A stretch of DNA of 64,000 bases from Parasponia andersonii (taxonomy: Eukaryota; Streptophyta; Magnoliopsida; Rosales; Cannabaceae), in NCBI GenBank assembly GCA_002914805.1, contig JXTB01000240.1, positions 194,890 through 258,889 of the forward strand, in the 5' to 3' direction. Made by a program: the position numbers and the translations under genes. The notes under the pieces were generated by a model. The model was given only the letters and a program-made list of their open reading frames with translations, was not told the origin of the DNA and searched no databases. This document shows, piece after piece, positions 12,676-23,339 of the stretch (position 1 is the stretch's first letter; each line of letters opens with the position of its first letter).

Positions 12676-13497
12676 TGTTGGAGCGGTTTCTCACCAGCCG
12701 TCCACGTGTCTCGAAATGCTGATGCCGTATTCTCCAACTGTCCACGTGTCCTTGATGTCCCAAAGTCCTCTGAACTCCAAGTAAGATCGGAGAGGTGGGG
12801 GTGGCTACCTGCAAAGACTCTCCGATGCTTAAGTCAGTGGTTTATCTTTGATATAGGGTAGCAAGGAAAATATTTCAATATGAATTTCTATATGTTTCTT
12901 GTTCACAGACTTTTCTATATATATATCTGTTTTTAAGCATACATGCCCCTCTTGGAAATGCATGACTCTTATATATGTAGTCCCGAGATTGTGAACTGCG
13001 TGGTTCTCAATCTCAGGACTGAGTATCTTACACCTCAAAATCTTTTTCAGCAGTCACGGGCCGAGATTTCGGCGATTTCCTCTGTGCTGCCGTGGCCTGA
13101 TTTTCACCGCCTCCTACGGCTTCAATCTGTCAGGAGTAAGATTTGGGTAAATCATCGTTCTGTCAGGACGGCTTGTCCCTGGCACACACCTACCCAGGAT
13201 CGCATTAAATGCTCTGTCTGGGTCTAGAGCCGTGAGTTACTTTCCACTGTATTCGATCGGAAGACCCTTGGGGCTTTTGACCCTCCTGACTGTTGAGGTA
13301 AGGGCCGCTATACCCAGATGGCAGACTCTTGGGGCTTTCGACCCCCAGCTGTCGAGATTGGGGTCAGATTGGGCCAAACTGTCCAGGGTCAGTGATGGAC
13401 TCGGCCCTAACCTCGGACAACCCAATGGCCGATTGTGAGATCACATGCGATCCGCGTGGCCTTTCACGTGGCATATGGCTCAGGGACGGGTCCCACA
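12676..13497 (-). repeat. E1 left LTR (3' LTR in element sense)
   Basis: Starts TGTTGGAGCGG and ends GGGTCCCACA on the plus strand. It contains TATATAAG on the minus strand near 12967-12975, a plausible TATA element. It matches 21493-22312 along its length and is related to the E3 LTRs. Confidence 0.93.
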
Positions 13498-13514
13498 ACT
13501 GCCCCCATTTCCCT
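13498..13514 (-). promoter_or_regulatory. E1 polypurine tract
   Basis: On the minus strand AGGGAAATGGGGGCAGT lies immediately before the LTR start TGTGGGACC. This is the position and composition of the plus-strand primer for reverse transcription, and it fixes the element sense as minus. E3 has the near-identical tract at 47346-47362. Confidence 0.85.
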
Positions 13515-13821
13515 ACTTGATGGACTCGTGTCCATCAAGTGGGGAAATTATCTCTCCGTTCCTCCAATCTAGGGGACGCACGTGGTTCCCTCTTCCCGAT
13601 GCGGAGGTGCGCCATCCCTCACCACGAGATCTGTTTGAATTTTGAAGTTCTGACTGCTCGGTTTCCTTTATTCTCTCCTTTTCCAGAAAAATTCTTCGGT
13701 TTCTCCCCTGTAAAAACTATAACTGTGTTCATTTGCAACCAATTTCAACCTCATAAAATCCTAGGGTTTTTGCTTCCTTCTCTTCTAAAGACTCTCACTC
13801 TTTCAGTCGTGTTTTGGAACA

Positions 13822-16800
13822 ATGGCTTCAAATCAAAACCAGGAATTACAACCCGTTATGAACTCAGAACTAGATTCACTGAGGAGGCAGCTCTGCCTCC
13901 CCGGAGGAGTGATGCTTCAACGGGTTGAGGGGCATGCAGACTGGTACCTTCGCCCTTGCGCCCCCAAGGGTTCCATCGTCCTGGGTAGGAAGCATCTGGA
14001 CTGTCTGCGATTCCCTCTTCCTCCCCTAATCCACCAATTTTTTGCCTTGATGGAAATCCATCCGATGTAGCTGAATGCAAACGGGATTATGATTCTGATG
14101 GGATTTTCTGCCCTGTCAGTTATCTATAACGTGCATATCGACCTGGAGATGGTCTTTTATGCTTATAAGCTTATTCTCATCCCCAAGAAGGGCTCCTACC
14201 CCACCTTCTATCTCCAGCTGCTGCCTGGGCACCACATCTTTTAGGGGTTGCCGTGGTCAGACAAGCAATGGGACTCTCATGCCAGGCTTTATGCCATTGG
14301 AGGGGCGTGGTGCTCCCCTTGGATGAACGGAGAGCATTTCCAAGTCCCCTCAGTCTTCCTGCAGAGTAAGTATTAGGCCATGATCTTTGGGTCTTGGTCC
14401 TCTCCTAATATTATTGCTCATGCTATTTTGTCTTGTGCAGCCTCAGCAGAAGAAAGCAGGTTTGAGCCGCACCTATCAGCTGGGCGGCTCAAAAGCCTGG
14501 AGAGGATCATAATATTCAGCTCTCCGGGGGAATGCAGGCACATTCAAGCCGTCCTCAACCCCCTAACGATGAACCTGATATCCAGGATGGTCTCATACCT
14601 TCCTTTCCCTTTGGATACCTGGGTCATCACCAAGCACCTGAGGAGTCGACTTGATGCCTCCGCCCTGAACCGATTTCGCCGGGATGAAAGCGACCGGATC
14701 ACTATGGTGGGTCGGCAGGTTGTGGCTTCAAGCCAGTTGGTGGGCACCAACGATCTGGTAGCGCCGTCCAATCATGAGCTTGAGGAGGCCATGAGGCTTG
14801 TGGCCGCGGAGTGCGTCAGGCTCCGCAAGGAAGAAAACGCCGCCCTCAAGAGGGCTAGGGGTGAGTTTATTTTTAAATCTTTGAGTTCTTGTGGGTCAGA
14901 CCGCAGCCGCAAACTAATCTCGTTGTTTGTTCTTCACTAGTTCTGAGATGGGCCCGTCAGCCAGCCCCTCTCCCATCAAAGGGGGTGCCACGGCATCTAA
15001 AGCTCAAGCTAAGGCATCTGCTGGCCGGCGCCTCGTGGTGCATTCGGGAGGAGCAAAACCAGTGGTTCCCCGCTCCGACGCAGGCGGATCTCCATCCAGG
15101 GGACCGTCTGCCACCCCGATCGTGCGCGAGGAAGAGACGACGCCAAGTTCGACTTGGGGGTCTGCAGCAGTGATCTCGCCCACTCCTGACTCCGGTTCGA
15201 AATCGAGTGCTGTTAGCCTCGGTGGAGAGATCGCCGAGCTCAGTGGGGGAGCTCCAAGATTGAAGTCCAGACTCTCCTCCCCTCCCCCGGTCCCTACAAA
15301 GTGGCAACGCGAGGTCGGCTAATCCAACGACGAAGAGGGCTGGGTGGAGAAGAGGGACAGGGTCGTCCTTTCGTCTGACAGTGACAATGATGGGGCGACG
15401 CTGACCCTTCTTTGGAGAAAATGGTCAGCACATGGCGGCCAGCCCAGAGGAGGTGCACTACCTCCCACTGTGGTCATGGTGTTCCTGATGACTCTAGACC
15501 TCCCTCGGTCCCTGTTGCCCCTGCTCTGGAGGCATGTTCGGCAGGCGGAGAGGATGCCCTCATGGCCAGCGAGGCGGGGCCGAGTTCCCCGGGTGTGGGC
15601 GACACTCAAAGGGATGGTCCAGCAATGGAGCCAGAGCTGGAGGCCCTTACGTCAGAGAATGTTGAGCTCGTCACCACCCGCACTCTTGCGCATGTTTGTT
15701 ACATTCGGGTACTTTTATGTTTTTCAACATCGTTGGTAAATGCTGACCCCCTCTTTTGTTGTTTAACTTACAGCTGTCCGCCATCCAGTCCTTCTACTCT
15801 GCTCGCGTCAAGGATCTGACCGAGGAGCTGAGCTCCCGTTCTGCACTAGCCGAGCGCAGCGAGGCCGCCCTCGCTGAATTGAGGTCTGATTTCGATGTAT
15901 ATCAGGGCCTCGAGGAAGCGAGGGTTAGCAGTGCGGTGGCGCACGCTCTGAGTGTCGAGAGAGCCAGAAGCGAGGAGCTAGCTGGGAGATTGGCTCAGGC
16001 GGAGGCCGATCGGCTTGCCCAATCCGAAGCCGCCAGGCTGGCTCAGGGCGAGATGAAGATCAAGGAGCAAGAGCTACAGAGTGCGGGGACAGAGATGGGA
16101 CTGGCCTTTATCGCTCGTGACCAGGCTGTTGAGGATGCCAAGGAAGCAAGAAAAGCTGAGGCGGCAGCCAAGCTAGAAGCCCATGCTCTGCAACGCAGAC
16201 ATGATCGGTCCCATGAGGTAAACCGATATCTCTTTCTGGACCATAAAATTCTGATGGGTGCTTAGGTGGAGATATCTCGTAAACATTGCGAGGACCTCGC
16301 TGGTATTAACTCTTTATTGGTCGACTTATCACAGCGGTAGGCCGAACTTAGATTGGCGGCGCTAAAGGATAGACTGGAGGATGCGGAGAAGTTAAAAACA
16401 AGGTACCAGAAGCAGGTGGACGTTCTTTCTGCGGAAAGTTACAAGTCTGGCTGGGAGAATAGAGAGTTTGAAAACCACGCTGAGATGGTGATGCCAGACT
16501 AATTTGACGATTAGAAAGGCGTCGAGAGGGACCACTACTCTATCAAGCATTACATGCAGCAGCTCGGGGACGAGATCAGAATCACATACACAGCTGACGT
16601 GCTGGAGATGCTTGCTGCAGAGAAGGATGGGCCCTCTACATCTGCCCCTGGTGCTGCAGAGCCTGTCCCTGCCTCTGGTCTACCAGATCGAACTCCGAAA
16701 GCCCTGGACATTCAACCTAGCCTCGGGGTCTCAACTGGTGAAGGGTCTGGTGTGGTCGTCGTATCTAGTGACGAATCTGATCCGGCCACGCCACCCTTCT

Positions 16801-17313
16801 CCGAGGCTGGTCCAAGCGCTGGGGTTGGCCGCGCCTCCTTGGACAGAGGTAACTAGGACCCCCAATTCTGTATATTTGTAAAGCTAATCATTCATTGTAA
16901 CCCTTCGAATAAATAATAATAAGGAACACGCCATTACTTTTAGACTGTTTTTTTTTGCATCCGACCGTTTGTATAAATAGGACTCGATTTCGGATTATTA
17001 GTGAGCCTTCCTAGGGTCATGATTATTTGGACTAGCTTCAGAAATAGGGGTGCAAGCTTTGGCTCATCCGGATTTGTAGAAGTATAACTATCGTTATAAC
17101 TTGTTTTGGCAGAGTTCGACCCACGCGTGTGGCTGGATTTTTCCGACCCCAAATGGGACCGTGCTCGAAACCAGCTCCAGGGATTGGTCGACCATTGCTT
17201 AGACCATCGTTGCAGAGGAGAAGGCCTGGGCTTGGCTCTTATTGGGAACAAACAGGGCATTATCATTCCGACGTCTCCTTAAGAGTCCACTCTAAACCTG
17301 CACCTCGCAAGTA
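13822..17313 (+). pseudogene. E1 antisense gene: gypsy-type transposon domain plus coiled coil, five exons, mutated
   Basis: Runs opposite to gag-pol. Likely exons: 13822-14365, 14441-14860, 14941-15693, 15774-16848 and 17113-17313, with GTAAGT/CAG, GTGAGT/TAG, GT/CAG and GTAACT/CAG borders. Exon 1 starts MASNQNQELQ and contains FPLPPLIHQFF and HARLYAIGGAW, resembling the 'putative gypsy type transposon' family (Transposase_28, PF04195). Exon 2 has FEPHLSAGRLKSLERI and DTWVITKHLRSRLD. Exon 3 is low-complexity Ser/Pro. Exon 4 is an Ala/Glu/Arg-rich coiled coil (ERSEAALAELRSDF, AQAEADRLAQSEAARL). Exon 5 has EFDPRVWLDFSDPKWD. Damage: TAG after HPM in exon 1, a TAG just before GLPWSD, a one-base loss at the exon 3 acceptor, several stops in exon 4 and a frameshift in exon 5. 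The function of this class is unknown; it is not a transposase by motif. Confidence 0.75.
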
Positions 17314-17399
17314 GGGCTCCTGAGTGCTCACCACCATTATCCGCGCACTTTGTATTTTTAGGACATAATAAATAGGCTTTAATCTTGATTCTTGCTTTC

Positions 17400-17740
17400 A
17401 CGTTTGGTTTGTCTCTGGACTACTTCTAACGGGTAGATTCCAAATCTGTTCACATCCTAACTATGTAAAGATATATCTTTACTTGGCTAGAGTCTGTTTC
17501 CCTTTAACTTTTCATGTAGTCAAAACATTCCTTAGGGAGCGTCCACTTCCAACGGGTGGATTCTGACCCTGCCTTTCTTTAGCTCTTCGTGTAGCTAAAA
17601 GTGTTCCTTTGGGGGTCCGCTGGCTAGCTTTTTGGTTGCACGCCCCTTTTTCATTTGTACGTTTTCTTGGGTCATCGATACGTGTCTTTTTGCATGATTC
17701 GACTCCTAGGGTACGATTGTTTTCGAGGTTTGCTGGCAAG
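17400..17740. repeat. E1 remnants of the 75-bp hairpin repeat
   Basis: Two or three units of the family that is amplified in E2 and E3: gactacttctaacgggtag near 17418 and gtccacttccaacgggtgga near 17542. Each has short complementary arms around a TTCCAACG-like loop. Copy number is lower here than in E2. Confidence 0.65.
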
Positions 17741-18640
17741 TTTTTGGTGCGCAGCTATCTCCTCTTCGCACATTTTCTCGAGTCATCAATGAGCGATATG
17801 AGTTCCGGAGTGCGAGCATTTTCAAGGTCTGCTGGCAAGTTTTCTTTTGCATAGCAGTTTACTCTTCGCACATTTTCTCGGGTCGTCGACGAGCAACGTG
17901 AGTCCCAGAGTGCGAGCTTTTTCGAGGTCTACTGGCAAGTTTTTGCTTTGCACAACAGTTTAATCTTTGCACGTTTTCGCGGATTGTCGACGAGCGACGT
18001 GAGTCCCAGAGTGCGGGCTTTTTTGAGGTCTGCTGGAAAGTTTTTACTTGGCACAGTGGTTTACTCTTCGCATGTTTTCTCGGGTCATCGACGAGCGATG
18101 TGAGTCCTAGAGTGCGAGCTTTTTCGAGATCTGCTGGCAAGTTTTTGCTTTGCACAGCAGTTTACTCTTCGCATGTTTTCGCGGGTCGTCGACGAGTGAC
18201 GTGAGTCCTAGAGTGCGAGCTTTTTCGAGGTCTGCTGGCAAGTTTTTGCTTTGCACAACAGTTTACTCTTCGCACGTTTTTCTCGGGTCATCGACGAGCG
18301 ATGTGAGTCCCAGAGTGCGAGCTTTTTAATGGTCTGCTGGCAAGTTTTTACTTTGCACAGCAGTTTACTCTTCGGACATTTTCTCGGGTCGTCGATGAGC
18401 GACGTGAGTCCCAGAGTGCGAGCTTTTTGGAGGTCTGCTAGCAAGTTTTTGCTTTGCACAGTAGTTTACTCTTCGTACATTTTCTCGGGTCGTCGACGAG
18501 TGACGTGAGTCCCAGAGTGCGAGCTTTTTGGAGGTCTGCTGGCAAGTTTTTGCTTTGCACAGCAGTTTACTCTTCGCATATTTTCTCGAGTCATCGACGT
18601 GCGTCATGAGTCCCAGAGTGCGAGCTTTTATTGTACGAGT
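17740..18640. repeat. E1 tandem array, about 101-bp units, nine copies
   Basis: The word tgcgagc (or a one-base variant) recurs at about 17811, 17911, 18012, 18113, 18214, 18316, 18417, 18518 and 18619, a period of 101 bp. Each unit has GGTCTGCTGGCAAGTTTTT and CATTTTCTCGGGTCGTCGA-like segments. The array lies between pol and the antisense gene. Open frames across it are repeat artefacts. Satellite-like arrays in this region are known from Tat/Ogre elements. Confidence 0.9.
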
Positions 18641-18719
18641 AGTGTGTATGGTCTGTAACTTTGGCGGACCCTTTCCCGTGGCAGCCTGGTATGATTTTTT
18701 GCCTGTGCAACTGAGGCGT

Positions 18720-18905
18720 GGGGTCTGCTACTATGGGCGGAACCTTTTCCGTAGTTAGCCTAAAACATTGGGTCTGCCTCCGTGGGCAGACCCTTTCCGT
18801 AGCAGCATAAAACATTTGGTCTGCCTTTGCGGGCAGACCGCCTTTTCCGTAGCTGCACAAAACGTCGGGTCTGCCTTTGTGGACAGACCCCTTTTCCGTA
18901 GTAAT
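18720..18905. repeat. E1 GGTCTGCC/GGCAGACC hairpin repeats
   Basis: Three good stem-loops at about 18769, 18819 and 18868 of the form GGGTCTGCC-5 nt-GGGCAGACCC, plus a weaker one near 18720. They are spaced about 50 bp apart and each is followed by CCTTTTCCGTAG. They sit just downstream of the pol stop in element sense. Confidence 0.8.
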
Positions 18906-19009
18906 CCAAAAGATGAATTCATGCGGCGAAAAAGGAACTTGACCTGTTTTGGATTTAAACTTTTCAATAATATAGGCATTCACATGGTCTTACATCATAA
19001 GTATGTGCC

Positions 19010-21490
19010 TTACACGTGATACTTCTTCAAGTGCTGAGCATTCCACGTGTTCAACACGTTTTTCCCCGTTTTCAGTTCTTTTAGGATATATGCTCCATTG
19101 TCGAGCACTTTGAATACTTCATAGGGTCCGATCCAATTGGAGTCCAGTTTCAAAGAATTCCTTGTTCTAGCTTTCAAGACCCAATCCCCGGCGTTAAATC
19201 GTCGGGCGCTAACCTTTTTCGCAAAGTAGGGCCCAGCTTTCTGGTGGTATGAAGCCAGGTGGACCAAAGCCATGCTTCTCATTTCTTCCAGCAGGTCTAT
19301 GTTGCGGCTTAACTGGTGCTCGTTTAGGGGGAAATCTTTTACAACTTCGGAGCGGAGGGTCGGGAGGCCGACCTCGGTTGGGATCATAGCCTCTGATCTG
19401 TAGACCATGGCGAACGGCGTTCTCCCAGTAGACCTCCGCTCTGTGGTTCGATGGGCCCACATAATGGGCAACAATTCTTTTAATCACTTGCCTTTAGCCT
19501 CCTGCAAGTTCTGTTTGATGTTGCTGAATAAGGCTTTGTTCGTCGCCTCTACTTGGCCGTTCCCCTGGGGGTAGTTCACGGAAGAGAAACTGAGCCTTAT
19601 GTTGTATAGCTCGCACAACTCCTTAAGCTTAGCATTTTGGAGCTGCGTGCCATGGTCGGCATGTATCTCTTTTGGGATCCCGAATCGGCAGATTATGTTC
19701 TTCTAGATGAAATTAATCGTGTCTGCCTTATTAACTATCGTGTAGGCTTCTGCCTCTACCCACTTGGTAAAATAGTCTGTGGCTAGCAGGACGTATCTCT
19801 TTCCTCCTAGACTCCTGGGGAGCTCTCTGACGATATCCAGTCCCCACTTGGCGAACGGCCAGGGAGTTATGTTCGAATGAAGAACCTCCACGGGCTGACG
19901 TTTCATCGGGGCAAACCTCTGGCATTTATCACATTTTTTTACAAATTTGGTTGCCTCCGTCATCATGTATGGCCAAAAGTATCCGGCTATTAGAGCCTTG
20001 TGGGCGAGGCTGCGCCCGCCAGAGTAGTTGCCACATACTCCCTCGTGGATTTCTTCCATTAACTTTTGCGCCTCGATGGGGCCTATGCAGCGTAGCATCG
20101 GACCCATTGTCGATCTCCTGTACAATTGTTCACCTACCATTGAGTACCTAGCAGCTTTTAATCTGACTGACCTCGCTTCTCGGGGGTCTGTGGGCAGGTT
20201 CCCCAACATCAAATATTGCGTGATGGGCCTCATCCACCCTTCGTCAGCAGCGCTAGTTGCGAACACGTGGTATGCAGGGGTCTGTGGGTGGTCTGTCATA
20301 CTCCCGCCGTCTAAAAGAACCTCTATGCATTCAGCGGTGCCCCCGATTGATGCATTCTTAGCTAGCCCATCAGCCCTCTAGTTCATCTCCATGGGGATCA
20401 GTTCGATACTGAAATTGCCAAAGCGAGCTTTTGCCCCCATCACCTTGGAGAAGTACCTGCGCAACCTCGGTTCTTTTACTTCAAAGTCCCCCCTGACCTA
20501 ACCCGTGATCAACTGCGAGTCGGTCTTCACGGCGATGTCCTCTACTGCGAAATGTAGTGCCAACTCGAGGCCTTGCAACAATGCCTCATACTCTGCCTCG
20601 TTGTTCGTCTCCTGGAAACCGAGCCTCAATGCTTTCTCAACCCTGAGGCCCGTTGGGGTCTGCAAGACTATTCCGATTCCCGATCCAGAGGCATTCATGG
20701 ATCCGTCTGTGTAGAGCATCTAGGCTGAAGGGGGTGAAGCTGAGATATCTGATTCAGGTCGTGCCGTTCGCCGAAGGATTCGATTTTCACCAGAAAGTCT
20801 GCCATGACCTGCCCTTTCTTTGCCGTTCGAGGCTGATACTCGATATCATACACCCCCAGCTCGATGGCCCACTTGGTCAGTCGCCCCGACAGGTCTGGTT
20901 TGGCCAAGACTTAGCAGATGGGGAAATTCGTATACAAAGTGACTGAGTGCGCCTCAAAATACTGGCGAAGCTTCTTTTTAGCGTTGACCAGAGCGAGGAC
21001 CAGCTTTTCTGCCATACTGTATCGGGTTTCGGCATCTAGGAGCATGCGGCTTATATAAAACACCGGCTTCTGTTTACCGTCTTGCTCGATGAATAGTACG
21101 GTGCTGACCACTACTTCGGACACCGCTAAATAAGTGTACAGACGCTCCCCTTCCGACGGGGAAGCCAGGATAGGTGGGTAACTCAGATACAGCTTGAGGT
21201 CTACCAGTTCTCTGTCCTGTTCTTCCCCCCAGATGGTCGTAGAGTTTTTCTTCAGGCATTGGAAGAAAGGCTTGCATCGGTCGGACATCTTGGATACGAA
21301 TCGGCTGAGAGCTACTACCTTCCCGGCCAGGTGTTGGACCTCTCGAACAGATGAGGGTCTCTGCACATTTGCGATCGAGGTTAGCTGGGTTGGATTTGCT
21401 TCAATGCCCCTCCGGCTCACGATATGCCCCAAGAATTACCCAGAGGATACCCCAAATGCATACTTCTTGGGATTCAGCCGCATCTGATGA
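19010..21490 (-). pseudogene. E1 pol fragment: RT thumb, two RNase H domains, integrase
   Basis: Minus strand, 21490 down to the stop at 19010. In order: RT connection (LGHIVSRRGIEANPTQL-like, 21435), gypsy RNase H (VFYISRMLLDAETRYSMAEK, 21060), KPDLSGRLTKWAIEL and GQVMADFLVKIESF, then an archaeal-type RNase H (MLYTDGSMNASGSGIGI, NNEAEYEALLQGLELALHF, 20719-20510), the integrase zinc domain (20290-19930), integrase core (WGLDIVRELPR, 19850; YPQGNGQ, 19580) and C-terminal domain ending NTWNAQHLKKYHV. The tandem RNase H pair is a Tat hallmark. Breaks: stops near 20908, 20720, 20495 and 19700 and stops between integrase blocks. Gag, protease and the RT YIDD core are missing altogether. Inactive. 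Confidence 0.9.
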
Positions 21491-21492
21491 AT

Positions 21493-22312
21493 TGTTGGAG
21501 CGGTTTCTCACCAGCCGTCCACGTGTCTCGAAATACTGATGCTGTATTCTCCAACTATCCATGTGTCTTTGCTGTCCCAAAGTCCTCTGAACTCCAAGCA
21601 AGATCGGAGAGACGAGAGTGGCTACCTTCAAAGACTCTCCGATGCTTAAGTCAGTGGTTTATCTTTGATATAGGGTAGCAAGGAAAATATTTCAATATGA
21701 ATTTCTATATGTTTCTTGTTCACAGACTTTTCTATATATATCTGTTTTTAAGCGTACATGCCCCTCTCGGGAATGCATGGCTCTTATATATGTAGTCCCG
21801 AGATTGTGAACCGCGTGGTTCTCAATCTCAAGACTGAGTATCTTACACCTCAAAATCTTTTTCAGCAGTCACGGGCTGAGATTTCAGCGATCTCCTCTGT
21901 GCTGCCGTGGCCTGATTTTCGCCGCCTCCTACGGCTTCAATCTGTCAGGAATAAGATTTGGGTAAATCGCCGTTCTGTTAGGACGGCTTATCCCTAGCAC
22001 ACACCTACCCAGGATCGCATTAAATGCTCTGTCTCGGTCTGGAGCCGTGAGTTGCTTTCCACTGTATTCGGTCGGAAGACCCTTGAGGCTTCTGACCCTC
22101 CCGACTATTGAGGTAAGGGCCGCTGTACCCAGATGGTAGACCCTTGGGGCTTCCGACCCCCAACTGTCGAGGTTGGGGTCAGACTGGGCCAAACCGTCTG
22201 GGGTCAGTGATGGACTCGGCTCTAACCTCGGACGGCCCAATGGCCGATTGTGAGATCACGTGCGATCCGTGTGGCCTTCCACGTGGCATATGGCTCGGGA
22301 ACGGGTCCCATA
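21493..22312 (-). repeat. E1 right LTR (5' LTR in element sense)
   Basis: Pairs with 12676-13497. It ends CCCATA rather than CCCACA, so its sense-strand start reads TA instead of TG. Its inner edge joins RT-coding sequence at catctgat with no primer-binding site, marking the internal deletion. Confidence 0.92.
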
Positions 22313-23320
22313 GGAACTACCCGAATGCATTGGATAATATTTTTCTTTTAAAATAGCGAAAGACACTTTGGCATCTAAACATTGCCAGTAAAATCAAGAT
22401 CTTCATATGGAGGGGTTTCCATGACATTATTGCTATAATCGGTTTTGTAGAAGTGTGCCCTGTTCAAGCTCATGTTCTCATTGTCATCATCCTTAAGAGT
22501 ACACTTTACATGCTTTATTTTCATGCTCGGCCGCTGAAGATGTATGGAGACAGTATTTTCATAGCATACTCGAACACCAAACCTTGGAGATCTTTTGCAG
22601 GCCTAGCTTTTGATATGTCACAGATAATATCAAAAACTGATAATGGAAACTTGGAATGTACTAGCTTTGATGCTTTGGGGGGAAAGGAATGGTATTGTGC
22701 ATAGTCAGTCACCTAGCTAGGAATACATCTTGTATCCTCAAAGCTGTGGAACGATGGATCATGGAGTGCAAAAATAGTGTCAAAGTGCAAGACGGATCCA
22801 TTAGAGAACCAATACAGTGTTCCACTTGGGAAGCTCTAGTGATAGACCAGTTGAAGATAAATATAGATGCAACTATGGAGTTGTCTTCTGGCTGGATCGG
22901 TAGTGCAGTTATAATTTGAGACTCTAATGGTTCAGTCTGCGGAACTTTTTCTACCAAGCTCAAGGGTCGGTATAATGATTTTCTCACTAAATTTATAGCT
23001 ATCCAAGAAGGCCTCTGGTTTGCATTACAACAAGGTTTTTCTATGTTTGAAGTTTAAAGTGACTCTGTACAAGTTATTTCTACAATCAAGTATTCGGAGC
23101 CTCTTTCAGTTGAAGGTCCAATCATTTTTGATACTAATTCATTAGGAACAAGCTAGGTAATGCCACTAGCAACTATGTTTCTCAGAAGAGGAACAAAGTT
23201 GCTCACATCCTAGCTTATTTTGTTTTTTAGTGCAATTTATGTTCTTATTGGTTATTTAAACACCCCGTGTGTTTTTCAGGATGCAATTTCTGACATTGCT
23301 TCCTTCAGATAAATAAGAAT
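22313..23320 (+). pseudogene. LINE ORF2 relic, 3' part (zinc domain and RNase H)
   Basis: Continuation of the relic interrupted at 12675. Plus-strand frames give LWHLNIASKIKIFIWRGFHDI (about 22372-22430, zf-RVT-like), then KINIDATMELSSGWIGSAVI with DSNGSVCGTFSTKLKG (about 22855-22965), FLTKFIAIQEGLWFALQQGF and SDSVQVISTI (about 22980-23090), the RNase H-like RVT_3 domain common at the end of plant LINE ORF2. Scattered stops and frameshifts. A short A run near 23333 may be the remains of the LINE tail. No flanking duplication could be matched. Confidence 0.82.
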
Positions 23321-23339
23321 CTCTTTTCTTCTTAAAAAA

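Larger units (their letters stand above)
12676..22312 (-). mobile_element. E1: Ty3/gypsy Tat-type LTR retrotransposon, internally deleted, inserted in a LINE
   Basis: Bounded by two similar LTRs (822 and 820 bp) and a 5-bp direct target duplication GGAAC at 12671-12675 and 22313-22317. Sense is the minus strand: a polypurine tract abuts the left LTR, and pol reads leftwards from 21490. The pol order RT end, RNase H, second archaeal-type RNase H, integrase marks the Tat lineage. Gag, protease, the RT catalytic core and the primer-binding site are missing, because the RT thumb joins the right LTR directly at about 21490. An antisense multi-exon gene and tandem repeats fill 13.8-18.9 kb. In the first 158 aligned bases of the two LTRs I count 12 mismatches, 10 of them transitions, so the insertion is not recent. 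Non-autonomous. Confidence 0.93.

Noticed and set aside
12400-12861. Single 153-codon protein spanning LINE and LTR
   Set aside because: The frame crosses the LINE/LTR border at 12675-12676; the C-terminal half is LTR sequence read through by chance, as also at 21493.
17859-18607. Repetitive minus-strand open frames of Lys/Ser-rich peptides
   Set aside because: They are translations of the 101-bp tandem repeat, not a repeat protein gene.
17740-18640. Possible CRISPR-like array
   Set aside because: Units are directly adjacent 101-bp tandem repeats without spacers, inside a plant retrotransposon.
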